NCBI GenBank assembly: GCA_027315345.1
Contig: DAHUYE010000098.1
Span: 26,675 to 90,674 of the forward strand
Direction of reading: 5' to 3'
DNA length: 64,000 nt
Source of the DNA: Actinomycetota bacterium
GTDB lineage: Bacteria > Actinomycetota > Acidimicrobiia > Acidimicrobiales > JAJPHE01
Shown here: one piece after another, positions 25,661 through 34,800 of the stretch
Numbering within the stretch: the stretch's first letter is position 1
Layout of the letters: every line of letters begins with the position of its first letter
Made by a program: the position numbers and the translations under genes
The notes under the pieces: model-generated
Told to the model about the DNA's origin: nothing
The model's input: only the letters and a program-made list of their open reading frames with translations
Database searches by the model: none

Positions 25661-26625
25661 GCACGCCCGACCTGGACGCCGCCGCCGCTGTCCTGGGCGA
25701 CCGGGCCGAACGGGGCCATCCTTTGGGCGCCCTCACCACCTACCGGGTGGGAGGACCGGCCGCCCTCTATCTGGAGGCCCACAGCCGGGAGGATTTGGGG
25801 TTGGCCGCCGCGGCCGTGCGGGCCGGTTCGGTCCCGGTCCTGGTCCTGGGAAAGGGGTCGAACCTGTTGGTGGCCGACGCCGGCTTCCCCGGCCTGGTGG
25901 TGGTGCTGGGGGAGGAGTTCAGCGGGCTGGAGATAGCCGGGGGGACGGTGCGGGCCGGGGCGGGGGTGGCCCTGCCGGTTCTGGCCCGGCGCTCGGCCGC
26001 GGCCGGGCTGACCGGCCTGGAGTGGTGCGTCGGCGTGCCCGGCTCGGTCGGGGGCGGGGTGAGGATGAACGCCGGCGGCCACGGTTCGGACATGGCCCAC
26101 TGCCTCGCCGGCTGGGAGATGGTCGACCTGAGCGGCGGCCCGGACGGGCTCCGGAGCCCCGCCGACCTGGCCTACGGCTACCGCAGTTCGAGTGTCCTCG
26201 CCCATCAGGTGGTCGTCTCGGCTCACTTCGAGTTGACCCGGGGCGACCGGGCCCGATCCGAAGCGACCATCGCCGAGATCGTGCGGTGGCGCCGGGAGCA
26301 TCAGCCCGGGGGCCAGAACGCCGGCTCGGTCTTCGCCAACCCCGAGGGTGACTCGGCCGGCCGGCTCATCGAGGCGGCCGGGCTCAAGGGCCACCGCCTG
26401 GGTAGCGCGGCCGTGTCCGACAAGCACGCCAACTTCATCCAGGCCGACCCCGGGGGCTCGGCCGATGACGTCTGGAGCCTGATGCAGGAGGTGCGCCGGG
26501 AGGTCCGGCGCCTGACCGGTGTGGAGTTGCGCACCGAGGTCCGCCCCATCGGGTTCGGGACCGGTCAGCATGGGGGGTCGGACCAGGCGTCCTCGAGCAC
26601 CCAGGAGGGGGGAGCGTCCCGTTGA
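25657..26625 (+). CDS. murB: UDP-N-acetylenolpyruvoylglucosamine reductase
   Basis: A 322-residue FAD enzyme reducing UDP-GlcNAc-enolpyruvate to UDP-MurNAc with NADPH. Motifs: TTYRVGGPA near the N-terminus, VLGKGSNLLVADAGF (FAD binding), GLTGLEWCVGVPGSVGGGVRMNAGGHG, YGYRSS and the catalytic region QNAGSVFANP followed by AGRLIEAAGLKG and SDKHANFI. TTG start overlaps the murC stop (TTGA) and the stop overlaps ftsQ. A polar tail of about 20 residues follows the domain. Confidence 0.95.
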   Translation: MSTPDLDAAAAVLGDRAERGHPLGALTTYRVGGPAALYLEAHSREDLGLAAAAVRAGSVPVLVLGKGSNLLVADAGFPGLVVVLGEEFSGLEIAGGTVRAGAGVALPVLARRSAAAGLTGLEWCVGVPGSVGGGVRMNAGGHGSDMAHCLAGWEMVDLSGGPDGLRSPADLAYGYRSSSVLAHQVVVSAHFELTRGDRARSEATIAEIVRWRREHQPGGQNAGSVFANPEGDSAGRLIEAAGLKGHRLGSAAVSDKHANFIQADPGGSADDVWSLMQEVRREVRRLTGVELRTEVRPIGFGTGQHGGSDQASSSTQEGGASR

Positions 26626-27455
26626 CCACGACCATCAGCCGACCCCCTCGCTCCACCCGGCCCCCGACCGGCCCCAAGGCAGGAACCCCCCGCCCTCCCC
26701 GGATGGATCCGCGCATCCGCCAGCGGCGCACCGAAGTCCTCCGCCGGCAGGGCCGCCGCCGTCTCCGGGTGCTGATGAGCCTGGGGGCCGTGCTGGCCGC
26801 CGGTCTGCTGACGATGTTGGGGTTGCGCTCCCCCTGGCTGTCGGTGAGCACCATCCGGGTCACGGGTGAGTCGGGGGCCCGGGCCGCTCAGGTCGAGGGA
26901 GTGGCTTCGGTGGCCCTCCACCACCCCATGGTCAGCATCAATCTGGCCCTGGTGGTCTCCCGGGTCGAGGGCCTGCCGTGGGTGGCGGCGGTCCGGGCGG
27001 CGCGTTCGTGGCCCGCCACCTTGGACCTGGCCGTGACCGAGCGCGTGCCCGTGGCCCAGGTCCAAGGCAGCGGTGGGTGGGCCCAGATCGATCTCAGCGC
27101 CCGGGTGGTTTCGGTGCAGCCGGTCCAGGCGGCCGGTGAGCCGGTCATCCTCGGCTTCGGCTCGGTCGGGACTCTGCGGCCCGGGTCCAGGCTGGCTCCC
27201 GGGGCTGCCGCCGACCTGGCTGTGGCCGCCTCGGTGCCGTCCGACCTGCGGGCCCAGGTGGTCTCCATCGGCCCCGACTCAACGGGGGGGGTGGCCCTGG
27301 TCCTGACCGACGGGGCCAGGGCGGATCTGGGCCAGTCCACCGACCTGGCCGCCAAGATGTCGGCCCTGGAGACGGTGCTGGGAGAGGTCGACATGACCGG
27401 TGTCCGGTTGGTCGATCTCCGGGTCCCTGAGCAACCGGCCTTGACCAGGTCATGA
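26622..27455 (+). CDS. ftsQ: Cell division protein FtsQ
   Basis: A 277-residue bitopic divisome protein. A basic, Pro-rich cytoplasmic tail (1-48) is followed by one membrane helix (about 50-67) and a POTRA domain beginning WLSVSTIRVTGES, with the FtsQ beta domain after it (WVAAVRAARSWPATLDLAVTERVPVA). It scaffolds FtsL and DivIC. The TTG start overlaps murB as TTGA. A promoter for ftsZ is embedded in its last codons. Confidence 0.9.
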   Translation: MTTTISRPPRSTRPPTGPKAGTPRPPRMDPRIRQRRTEVLRRQGRRRLRVLMSLGAVLAAGLLTMLGLRSPWLSVSTIRVTGESGARAAQVEGVASVALHHPMVSINLALVVSRVEGLPWVAAVRAARSWPATLDLAVTERVPVAQVQGSGGWAQIDLSARVVSVQPVQAAGEPVILGFGSVGTLRPGSRLAPGAAADLAVAASVPSDLRAQVVSIGPDSTGGVALVLTDGARADLGQSTDLAAKMSALETVLGEVDMTGVRLVDLRVPEQPALTRS

Positions 27456-27469
27456 CCACGTCCTACCGT
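27441..27469 (+). promoter_or_regulatory. ftsZ promoter
   Basis: TTGACC (27441-27446, inside the ftsQ 3' end), a 17-base spacer and TACCGT (27464-27469). The -35, spacing and -10 class match the dcw promoter upstream of mraZ. Start of transcription near 27476 would give a leader of about 75 bases. Confidence 0.6.
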
Positions 27470-27483
27470 TCTCGACGACTTCA

Positions 27484-27509
27484 TGAGGTTTACATAACTA
27501 TGAACCTCA
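27484..27509 (+). promoter_or_regulatory. Hairpin in the ftsZ leader
   Basis: TGAGGTT (27484-27490), a 12-base AT-rich loop and AACCTCA (27503-27509). A second inverted pair, TCTCGAC (27470-27476) and GTCGAGA (27517-27523), flanks it but its 5' arm lies at or before the predicted transcription start, so it would form only in readthrough transcripts. The ftsZ ribosome site is outside both. Confidence 0.5.
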
Positions 27510-27551
27510 GCTGGAGGTCGAGAGTTTCCGCCCGATCGAAGGACCTTTGAC

Positions 27552-28628
27552 ATGCCGTCTGGATCGCAGAACTACATAGCCGTTATCAAGGTCGTCGGTA
27601 TCGGCGGGGGCGGCGTCAACGCCGTCAACCGCATGATCGATGCCGGCCTCAAGGGCGTGGAGTTCATCGCCGTCAACACCGACGCCCAGGCTCTGCTCAT
27701 GAGCGATGCCGACGTCAAACTCGACATCGGCCGGGCTCTGACCCGTGGCCTCGGAGCTGGCAGTGACCCCGAGATCGGCCGCCAGGCGGCCGAGGAGCAT
27801 CGGGATGAGATCGAGGAGGTCCTCAAGGGGGCCGACATGGTCTTCATCACCGCCGGTAAGGGCGGTGGCACCGGCACCGGCGGGGCGCCGGTGGTGGCCG
27901 AGATCGCCAAGGGTCTAGGGGCCCTCACCATCGGTGTGGTCACCCGGCCTTTCGCCTTCGAGGGCCGCCGGCGGGCCGTACAGGCCGACGCCGGGATTCA
28001 GCGCTTGAAGGAGAAGGTTGACACCCTCATCATCATCCCCAACGATCGGCTCCTGACCGTCTCCAATGACAAGACGTCGATGGTCAACGCCTTCAAGATG
28101 GCCGATGAGATACTGCTCCAGGGCGTCCAGGGCATAACCGATCTGATCACGACGCCTGGTCTCATCAACACCGACTTCGCCGACGTCAAGATGATCATGA
28201 GCAACGCCGGCACGGCCATCATGGGCATCGGCACCGCTTCGGGCGAGGGCCGGGCTGTCAACGCCGCCCGGGCCGCCATCACCAGCCCGCTGCTGGAGGC
28301 CTCCATCGAAGGGGCCCGGGGCATCCTGCTCAACATCGCCGGCGGCACCGATCTGGGTCTGTTCGAGGTCAACGAGGCGGCCGAGATCATCCACGGCGTC
28401 TCCCACCCGGATGCCAACATCATCTTCGGCAGCGTCATCGATGACGCCATGGGCGATGAGGTCCGGGTCACTGTCATTGCCGCCGGCTTCGAACGCTGGG
28501 AGGAGCGCCCCGACGGTCGCCGCCAGACGGCGGCGGGCGCATCGCTGGGTCTGGGAGGGTCCGGCTCCGAGGACGACGGCGAGGATCTCGGGGACGACGA
28601 CTTCGACGTTCCCTCCTTCCTCAAATAG
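27552..28628 (+). CDS. ftsZ: Cell division protein FtsZ
   Basis: A 358-residue tubulin-like GTPase that forms the Z ring. The tubulin signature GGGTGTGG is at residues 104-111, NTDAQAL at 42-48, the T7 loop [11 protein letters not shown] and the C-terminal core are complete. The linker is short (about 30 residues, acidic) and the C-terminal peptide DFDVPSFLK matches the D-x-P-x-F-L anchor that binds SepF, whose gene lies 1.4 kb downstream. AAGGA lies eight bases before the ATG. It has its own promoter, unlike the genes before it, consistent with the high FtsZ levels needed. Confidence 0.97.
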   Translation: MPSGSQNYIAVIKVVGIGGGGVNAVNRMIDAGLKGVEFIAVNTDAQALLMSDADVKLDIGRALTRGLGAGSDPEIGRQAAEEHRDEIEEVLKGADMVFITAGKGGGTGTGGAPVVAEIAKGLGALTIGVVTRPFAFEGRRRAVQADAGIQRLKEKVDTLIIIPNDRLLTVSNDKTSMVNAFKMADEILLQGVQGITDLITTPGLINTDFADVKMIMSNAGTAIMGIGTASGEGRAVNAARAAITSPLLEASIEGARGILLNIAGGTDLGLFEVNEAAEIIHGVSHPDANIIFGSVIDDAMGDEVRVTVIAAGFERWEERPDGRRQTAAGASLGLGGSGSEDDGEDLGDDDFDVPSFLK

Positions 28629-28630
28629 CC

Positions 28631-28671
28631 CCGGGCCCCAACGGGTCCACCCCGGTACGGGGCGGGCCCGG
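28631..28671 (+). terminator. Two-tier hairpin after ftsZ
   Basis: CCGGGCCC (28631-28638) pairs with GGGCCCGG (28664-28671), and CCCCG-GTA-CGGGG (28650-28662) forms an inner hairpin. A pyrimidine-rich stretch follows but there is no T run, so it may be a partial terminator or mRNA-stabilising structure. Confidence 0.4.
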
Positions 28672-28699
28672 CCTTCCTCTCAGCCTCCCCGGCGGGGCC

Positions 28700-29329
28700 C
28701 TGGCGTGCTGGACGGGCCGACCTCAGGGGGATCTGGGCCCGGGCGCGCCCGATGACCCCGGCCATCGGCGCCGGGCCGTCCTGGACCGGCCCTGGGCCTG
28801 GGTCCGCCAGGTCCACGGGGCGGATGTGGTGGTGGTCGGGACCGACGCGCTGGACGGTCCTCCCGCCGACGCCCTGGTGACCGCCTCGGGTGACTGCGCC
28901 CTGGCCGTCTTCACCGCCGACTGCGCACCGGTGGCCCTGGCCAGCCCGGAGGGACCCATCGGCGCTGTGCACGCCGGCTGGAAGGGCCTGCAGGCCGGGG
29001 TGGTGGGGGCGGCGGTGCGGGCCATGCGGCGCCTGGGCGCGGTTCAGATCAGCGCCGCCCTGGGACCCTGCATCCACCCCGAGTGCTACCAGTTCTCCCC
29101 GGCTGACCTGGCCGGGCTGGTCGACCTCCTGGGCGGGTCGGTGGCGGGTCGCACCTCACGGGGCGACCCGGCCCTGGATGTCCCGGCGGCGGTGAGGTCG
29201 GCCCTGGGCCAAGCCGGGGTCGAACTCGCCTATGACATGGACGTCTGCACGGCCTGCTCGCAACAGCACTGGTCCCACCGGCGCTCAGGCGACCGGTCGC
29301 GCCAGGCGATGCTGGTGTGGCGGACGTAG
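28700..29329 (+). CDS. pgeF: Purine nucleoside phosphorylase LACC1-like / peptidoglycan editing factor, start uncertain
   Basis: A YlmD/PgeF-type zinc enzyme in its usual place between ftsZ and yggS. All three metal-site motifs are encoded: VRQVHGADVV (28802-28831), TADCAPVALA and GAVHAGWKGL. The first lies before the earliest in-frame ATG, GTG or TTG, which is the GTG at 28826; starting there would delete the His ligand. Between 28541 and 28826 I find no canonical start in this frame. I place the start tentatively at CTG 28700, giving 209 residues, still shorter than the usual 230-260. A frameshift or a sequencing error upstream is the main alternative. Homologues act on purine nucleosides or edit peptidoglycan precursors. 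Confidence 0.7.
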   Translation: MACWTGRPQGDLGPGAPDDPGHRRRAVLDRPWAWVRQVHGADVVVVGTDALDGPPADALVTASGDCALAVFTADCAPVALASPEGPIGAVHAGWKGLQAGVVGAAVRAMRRLGAVQISAALGPCIHPECYQFSPADLAGLVDLLGGSVAGRTSRGDPALDVPAAVRSALGQAGVELAYDMDVCTACSQQHWSHRRSGDRSRQAMLVWRT

Positions 29330-29339
29330 GCGGTCGCAG

Positions 29340-30059
29340 ATGGAGACGCCCGGGGTGAACCCGGCCTCGGTGACGGCAGCGCTGGCGGTGGTGCGGGAGC
29401 GCATCCGCCGGGCCGGTGGGGATCCGCACGGCGTGACGGTGGTGGCCGTTACCAAGGGACACGGCCCGCAGGCGGTGGAGGCGGCCCGGGCCGCCGGGCT
29501 AAACGACATCGGGGAGAACTACGCCGCCGAGTTGCTGGCCAAGTCGGCGGCCCTCGAGGCGGCAGCACCGGCGGCTTCAGAACGGAGCCGTCCCGATCCC
29601 CGCTGGCACTTCATCGGCGCTATCCAGCGCAACAAGGTGGGGCGCCTGGCCCCGTTGGTGTCCCTGTGGCAGACGGTGGACCGGGTGGAGGAGGCCGACG
29701 CCCTGGCCCGGGCGGCGTCGGCCTCCGGGGGTCGGGCCCAGGTCCTGATCGAGGTCTGCCTGGAGCCGGGGGGCGACCGGGCCGGGTGCGCCCAGGGGGA
29801 TCTGGACGCCCTGGTCGAGCGGATCCGCGACACGGTCGACGTCCGGGGTCTCATGGGGGTCGGGCCGTCCGGTCCGCCCGAGGCGGCCCGGGCCGGATTC
29901 CGCTGGATGGGCGCGGCCGCCCGGCGGCTGGGGCTGGCCGAGTTGTCCATGGGGATGAGCCACGACCTGGAGGTGGCCGTCCAGGAGGGCTCCACCATGG
30001 TTCGCATCGGCACGGCGTTGTTCGGTCCGCGCTCCGGGGCTCCCGGCCTGGGACGATAG
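29340..30059 (+). CDS. YggS family pyridoxal phosphate homeostasis protein
   Basis: A 239-residue alanine-racemase-fold protein lacking the second racemase domain. PLP-binding Lys39 lies in VTVVAVTKGH, followed by DIGENYAAELLAK and WHFIGAIQRNKV, the usual YggS motifs, and the C-terminal MGMSHDLEVAVQEGSTMVRIGTALFG. It binds PLP and buffers its concentration rather than acting as an enzyme. The ATG at 29340 follows the pgeF stop by ten bases. Its place between pgeF and sepF is conserved in Actinobacteria and Firmicutes. Confidence 0.92.
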   Translation: METPGVNPASVTAALAVVRERIRRAGGDPHGVTVVAVTKGHGPQAVEAARAAGLNDIGENYAAELLAKSAALEAAAPAASERSRPDPRWHFIGAIQRNKVGRLAPLVSLWQTVDRVEEADALARAASASGGRAQVLIEVCLEPGGDRAGCAQGDLDALVERIRDTVDVRGLMGVGPSGPPEAARAGFRWMGAAARRLGLAELSMGMSHDLEVAVQEGSTMVRIGTALFGPRSGAPGLGR

Positions 30060-30080
30060 GCTCAACAGAGAAGGAGGAAC

Positions 30081-30620
30081 ATGGCTTCGTGGGCTCGTAA
30101 GACGATGGTCTACCTCGGCCTCGTCGATGACGACTACGAGGAGTACGACACCTATGAGGAGCCGGCGCCGGCTCCTCAGATGAGCGCGCCTCCGGTCGCC
30201 CCGACGCGCCCGGCTCCTCGCGTGTACGCCGCCGCACCCAATCAGGAGGGCGGCAGCATCCGCACCCTGCACGGCACCGAGGAGGCCTTGGCCATGCCGG
30301 CCCAGCCCCGTCCGTCGGTGGTGCGGCCCCTGGCCGTTCAACAGAGCGCCAAGGTCCACGTGGTCGTGCCGGGGCAGTTCTCCGACGCCACCGAGATCGG
30401 TGACCGCATGAAGGCCAGCCAGCCGGTGATCGTCAACCTCCAGGCGGCCGAGCGGGACCTGGCCCGCCGCATGATCGATTTCTGCAGCGGCGCCACCTAC
30501 GCCCTGGGCGGTTCGATGGACAAGGTGGCCGATCAGGTCTTCCTGCTCACGCCCTCCAACGTCGAGGTATCGGCGGAGGAGAAGCGCCGGCTACAGGAGC
30601 GGGGTCTCTACCGGGCCTGA
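30081..30620 (+). CDS. sepF: Cell division protein SepF
   Basis: A 179-residue SepF, the membrane anchor and bundler of FtsZ in bacteria without FtsA. The N-terminal amphipathic helix (about residues 1-14, MASWARKTMVYLGL) targets membrane, an acidic and Pro-rich linker follows, and the SepF core (about 88-170) contains FSDATEIGDRMKASQPVIVNL and RRMIDFCSGATYALGGSMDKVADQVFLLTP. The ribosome site GAAGGAGGAAC directly before the ATG is the best in the window, implying high expression. It should bind the FtsZ C-terminal peptide. Confidence 0.95.
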   Translation: MASWARKTMVYLGLVDDDYEEYDTYEEPAPAPQMSAPPVAPTRPAPRVYAAAPNQEGGSIRTLHGTEEALAMPAQPRPSVVRPLAVQQSAKVHVVVPGQFSDATEIGDRMKASQPVIVNLQAAERDLARRMIDFCSGATYALGGSMDKVADQVFLLTPSNVEVSAEEKRRLQERGLYRA

Positions 30621-30646
30621 CCCGGCGGAGCCCGCATGGTGCCAGC

Positions 30647-30898
30647 GTGCTGACCCTCGTCCACGACGCCCTGTGGCTTTACTTCATCGTCATGTTCGCC
30701 CGGGTCATCCTGTCGTGGTTCCCCATCACGCCCGGGACCACCATGGCCACCGTCAGCGGCTTCATCTACTCGGTGACCGAGCCGGTGCTGGGGCCGGTGC
30801 GAAAGGCCCTGCCCCCGCTCTCGGTGGGGAGCATGGGTTTCGATCTGTCACCCATCCTGGTCCTGGTGGCCATTCAGATCCTGGTCAGCCTGACCTAG
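30647..30898 (+). CDS. YggT family membrane protein
   Basis: An 83-residue protein with two membrane helices (about residues 4-20 and 65-82) and the YggT-family loop ARVILSWFPITPG and TEPVLGPVRKALPP. Family members sit downstream of sepF and are linked to cell division or osmotic tolerance; biochemical role unknown. Start is GTG, 26 bases after sepF. In many Actinobacteria divIVA follows; here it does not. Confidence 0.85.
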   Translation: MLTLVHDALWLYFIVMFARVILSWFPITPGTTMATVSGFIYSVTEPVLGPVRKALPPLSVGSMGFDLSPILVLVAIQILVSLT

Positions 30899-30935
30899 GG
30901 TCCGGAGGGGCCCGGCGCGGACCCGTACCCCGGTC

Positions 30936-30965
30936 CTGACCCTTCCGTGGCGCCTCGCCTACTAT
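30936..30965 (+). promoter_or_regulatory. Promoter of the H1-tailed membrane protein gene
   Basis: CTGACC (30936-30941), 18 bases, TACTAT (30960-30965). The -10 is one of the closest to TATAAT in the window. A 5' leader of about 26 bases precedes the GTG at 30998. Confidence 0.5.
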
Positions 30966-30997
30966 GCCCGGGTCCTCGGACCTCCTAGACCGGATGG

Positions 30998-31792
30998 GTG
31001 ATCCTGTTGCTCCTGCTTCTGACGATTGCGCTGGTTCTGGTCGGCGCTGTCGCCCTCATCATCGGATTCATCCAGGACTCCCTGGTTCCGATCTACATCT
31101 CCATCGGCTGCAGCCTGGTGGCGGCCGTGGTCCTGGTCGTGTTCTCCCGGGTCTCGCGCCGCCCGTCGGATCGTCTGGTCCAGCTGCCGGCCGAGGAGTC
31201 CGAGGCGGCCGAGCCCGTCTCGGCGCCCGCCACCGAGGCCATCACCATCCTCTCGGCTGAGGAGGTGGCCGCCGCCTCGGGCCAGACCGCCCAGGACGAG
31301 GACGCCTACGAAGAAGAAGAAGAGGAGGAGGAGGAGGAGGCCGTCCCGCTGAGGGCGGCCTCGACCCGGCGGGCGGCGCCTCGCAAGGCTGCCGCGAAGA
31401 GGGCTCCGGCCCGGACGGCGGCCAAGGCTTCCTCCACCCGCAAGTCGGCCCCGGCCAAGCGCACCGCTGCCCGTACCGCCCCCAAGGCCACAGGCCGGAC
31501 CGCCACCAAGGCCACAGGCCGGACCGCCACCAAGGCCGTCAGTCGGGCCGCCGCCGCCCCCAGGAAGGCGGCTGCCAAAGCGGCTCCGGCCAAGGCGGCC
31601 GGCGCCCGGAAGTCCGCCACCAAGGCCGGCGCCTCCCGGGTCGGCGCCGTCAAGAAGGCCGCCTCCCGGACTACGGTCAGCCGGGCCACCACCAAGCGGG
31701 CGGCCGCTCCCAAGAAGGCCGCCGCCACCAGGAAGGCGGCCACCAAGGCCACCGGCGCCCGCAAGGCCGCCGGCCGCACCGCCCGGCGCTAG
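30998..31792 (+). CDS. Two-helix membrane protein with histone H1-like tail
   Basis: A 264-residue protein. Two hydrophobic helices (about 2-24 and 31-49) are followed by an acidic segment ending in ten consecutive Glu (about 105-114), then roughly 145 residues made almost only of Ala, Lys, Arg, Thr, Pro and Ser in KAA, KATGRTAT and RKAA units, resembling eukaryotic H1 and bacterial HU/H1-like tails. I infer a membrane-tethered nucleic-acid or polyanion binder. It occupies the position where actinobacterial clusters often carry divIVA. No homolog is recognised with confidence. Low-complexity composition makes similarity searches unreliable. Confidence 0.7.
   Translation: MILLLLLLTIALVLVGAVALIIGFIQDSLVPIYISIGCSLVAAVVLVVFSRVSRRPSDRLVQLPAEESEAAEPVSAPATEAITILSAEEVAAASGQTAQDEDAYEEEEEEEEEEAVPLRAASTRRAAPRKAAAKRAPARTAAKASSTRKSAPAKRTAARTAPKATGRTATKATGRTATKAVSRAAAAPRKAAAKAAPAKAAGARKSATKAGASRVGAVKKAASRTTVSRATTKRAAAPKKAAATRKAATKATGARKAAGRTARR
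31310..31339 (+). repeat. GAA/GAG trinucleotide repeat encoding poly-glutamate
   Basis: Four GAA and six GAG codons in a row encode ten Glu at the border between the acidic segment and the basic tail of the preceding protein. Confidence 0.9.
31484..31531 (+). repeat. Exact 24-base tandem duplication in the H1-like tail
   Basis: Two identical 24-base units (31484-31507 and 31508-31531) each encode KATGRTAT; a third partial unit follows (AAGGCC). Identity at the base level implies a recent duplication within the tail. Confidence 0.85.
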
Positions 31793-31844
31793 CCGGGCCA
31801 CCGCCACCGGCCCACCGCCCCGGACGGCGAGGGCGGTCTCGGCC

Positions 31845-34800
31845 TCAGCCCGCCGGCGGGACCGGGCTGAGCCAGGCCCGGGCCAGGCGGCCGTCATCGG
31901 TCTCGATGTCGGCCGGCTCACCTGCACCGACGGCGAAGTCGATCCGCTCCGCCAATACCTCGCGGGCCATGGTGGCCGCTTCCGGCTCCAGTTCGTCCAG
32001 GCCGGCCAAGCTGAGGTGGATGCGGTCGGACATAGCCAGGCCGCGGTCCCGGCGCAGGGATTGCACCTGGCGGATCACATCCCGGAGCAGGCCCCGGCGC
32101 CTGAGGCTCTCGTCCACGGTGAGGTCGAGGGCCACCGCCGCTGTGCCTTCCCGCGATACGGCGAAGCCCTCCCGGGCCTTGACCCGGATCTCCACCTCCT
32201 CGGCGGTCAACTCGACGGCGGTGCCGTCCAGATCGAGGCGGAGGGGTTCCCCCCGCTCCAGAGCCTCGGCGGCGGCGGTGGCGTCGACCCGGGCCAGGGC
32301 GGGGCGGAGGTTCTTGACCGACTTGCCCAGCCGCGGTCCGAGCAGGCGGAAGTTGGGAACCAGTTCGAAGGCCAGCAATTCCCCCATGCGGTCGGCGGTC
32401 GTCACCTCGTCCACATTGAGCTCATCGGCCACCACCGCCTCGATGAGGGGCGGGCTGTCGGGCGGCAGAGCGATCAGGGCCCTCCGGAGCGGCTGGCGGA
32501 CCTTGACCCCGGCCTGGGACCGGGAGGCCCGGCCCAGCGAGACCAGGTGGCGGGTCAGGTCCATGCTCCGCTCCAGCTCGGGATCGATGGCCTCCCGGTC
32601 GGCATCGGGCCAGGCGGCCAGGTGGACCGAGTCGGACTCGGCCGCCCCGGTCAGTTCAGTCCACATCCGCTCGGCCAGGAAGGGGCAGAACGGGGCCAGC
32701 AACAGGGCGACCGTAACCAGGGCCTCGTGCAGGGTCGACTGGGCGGCCAGACCGTCGTCGTTGCCGAGGGAGGGATCCGTCCGCCAGAACCGGCGCCGGT
32801 TGGCCCGGACGTACCAGTTGGACAGATCATCGACCAGGGCGGCTATGGAATTGGTGGCGGCCAGGGGCTGGTAAGCCTCCAGCGCCTCGGTCACCTCGGC
32901 CACGGTGGCGTGCAGCCGGGAACGCAGCCAGCGGTCGAACACCGGGCGCTCGTCCGGCGGGGGCACGGACGGATCGGCAGGGTCGAAGCCGTTGAGCGAG
33001 GCGTAGGTGGCGAAGAAGCTCCAGGTGTTCCACAAGGTCATGAGAACATCGGCGGTCGAGGCGTCGATGAGTTCCAGACTGGTGCGGGTGGCGGTCCAGG
33101 GGGAGCCCTGATGGAACATCCACCACCTCATGGGCTCGGCGCCGCGGCTGTCCAGGAGCGTCCAGGGATCGATGACGTTGCCCAGGCTCTTGGACATCTT
33201 GCGGCCCTCGGCGTCCACTATGTGTCCGAGGCAGAGCACCGTCCGGTAGGGGGTGGTCCCGAACACCACGGTGTTGACGGCCAGCAGTGAGTAGAACCAG
33301 CCCCGGGTCTGATCCACCGCCTCGCAGATGTAATCGGCGGTGGGCCGGAACCGATCCGCCGAGCCCGGCACATGCGGGTAACCCCATTGGGCCGCCGGCA
33401 TGGAGCCGGAGTCGAACCAGGCGTCGATGACCGGCTCGACCCGGTGCATCGGACCGCCGCAGTCGGTGCAGGTGAGAACGATGGCGTCGATGGCCGGCCG
33501 GTGCGGATCCAGGTCCGACAGATCCCGCCCCAGGCGCTGGCCCAGGTCGGCCCGGGAGCTGACGCACACGGCGTGGCCCTCCTCACAGCGCCAGATGGGC
33601 AGGGGCGTGCCCCAGTACCGGTCCCGGGACAGGGCCCAGTCCACGTTGTTGGAGAGCCACTCCCCGAAGCGCCCGTATTTCACCGTCTCCGGCCGCCAGG
33701 TGACCGTTTCGTTGCCGGCCAGCAATTCGTCCTTGTGGCGGGACGTGGCCACGTACCAGGAGGGCTTGCCCCAGTTGATGAGAGGCGTGCCACAGCGCCA
33801 GCAGTGGGGGTAGGCGTGGACATGGGGCTGGGCTTTGACGACCAGCCCCTCGCCTTCGAGGTGTTCGACTATGTCGGCGTTGGCCTCCCGGACCGCCCGC
33901 CCGGTGAGCCAGCCGGCGTCCACGAAGGTGCCCTCCGGGCCCACCGGATTGAGGGTGGGAAGATTCTCGGCCCGCCCCAGACGCCAGTCGTCAGCGCCGA
34001 AGGCGGGGGCGATGTGAACCAGGCCACTGCCCTCGTCGTCGGTGACGAAGTCGGCGCCCACCACCCGCCATCCGTCCGCCCCGCCGGGCACGGCCAGGAG
34101 CTCGAAGGGGCGCCGGTAGCGGACCCCGAGGAGCTCGGCGCCACCGAAGCGCCGGGTGATCCGGGCCTCGGCTCCCGCCCCCAGGACGGCCTCGACCCGC
34201 GACTCGGCCATCACCAGGCCGTCGGCCACCACGTAGGTCATGTCGGGGCTGACGGCCACGGCCGTGTTGGACACCAGGGTCCAGGGAGTGGTCGTCCAGA
34301 CCACCAGGGCCTCGGCTCCCTCCGGGCCCGCACCCTCGATCGGGAGGCGGACATAGGCGGTCAGGTCCTCGGTATCCCGGTAGACGTCGGGCTGACCGAG
34401 TTCGTGGCTCGACAAGGATGTGCCGCACCGCGGGCAGTAGGGGACGACCTTCACGTCCTCGTAGAGGTCGCCCTGGGCCCAGATGGTGGCCAAGTGCCAC
34501 CAGACCGAATCGACGTATTCGGGGCTGAGGGTCCAGTAGGCGTCGTCCAGGTCCACCCAGTACCCGATGCGCCGGGTGAGGGTCTGCCAGTCGCTGACGT
34601 ACTCGTAGACGGACTGACGGCAGGCCTCGATGAACTCGGTCACCCCGAAGGCCTCGATCTGGTCCTTGCCGGAGAATCCCAGGCGCTTTTCCACCTCCAC
34701 CTCGACCGGGAGGCCATGGGTGTCCCAGCCGGCCCGCCTGGCCACCCGGTGGCCCTGCATGGTCTTGAACCGGCACACCATGTCCTTGTAGGCCCGGGCC

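Noticed and set aside
28631..28671. Strong intrinsic terminator after ftsZ
   Set aside because: The hairpin is good but no T run follows, so it is listed only with low confidence.
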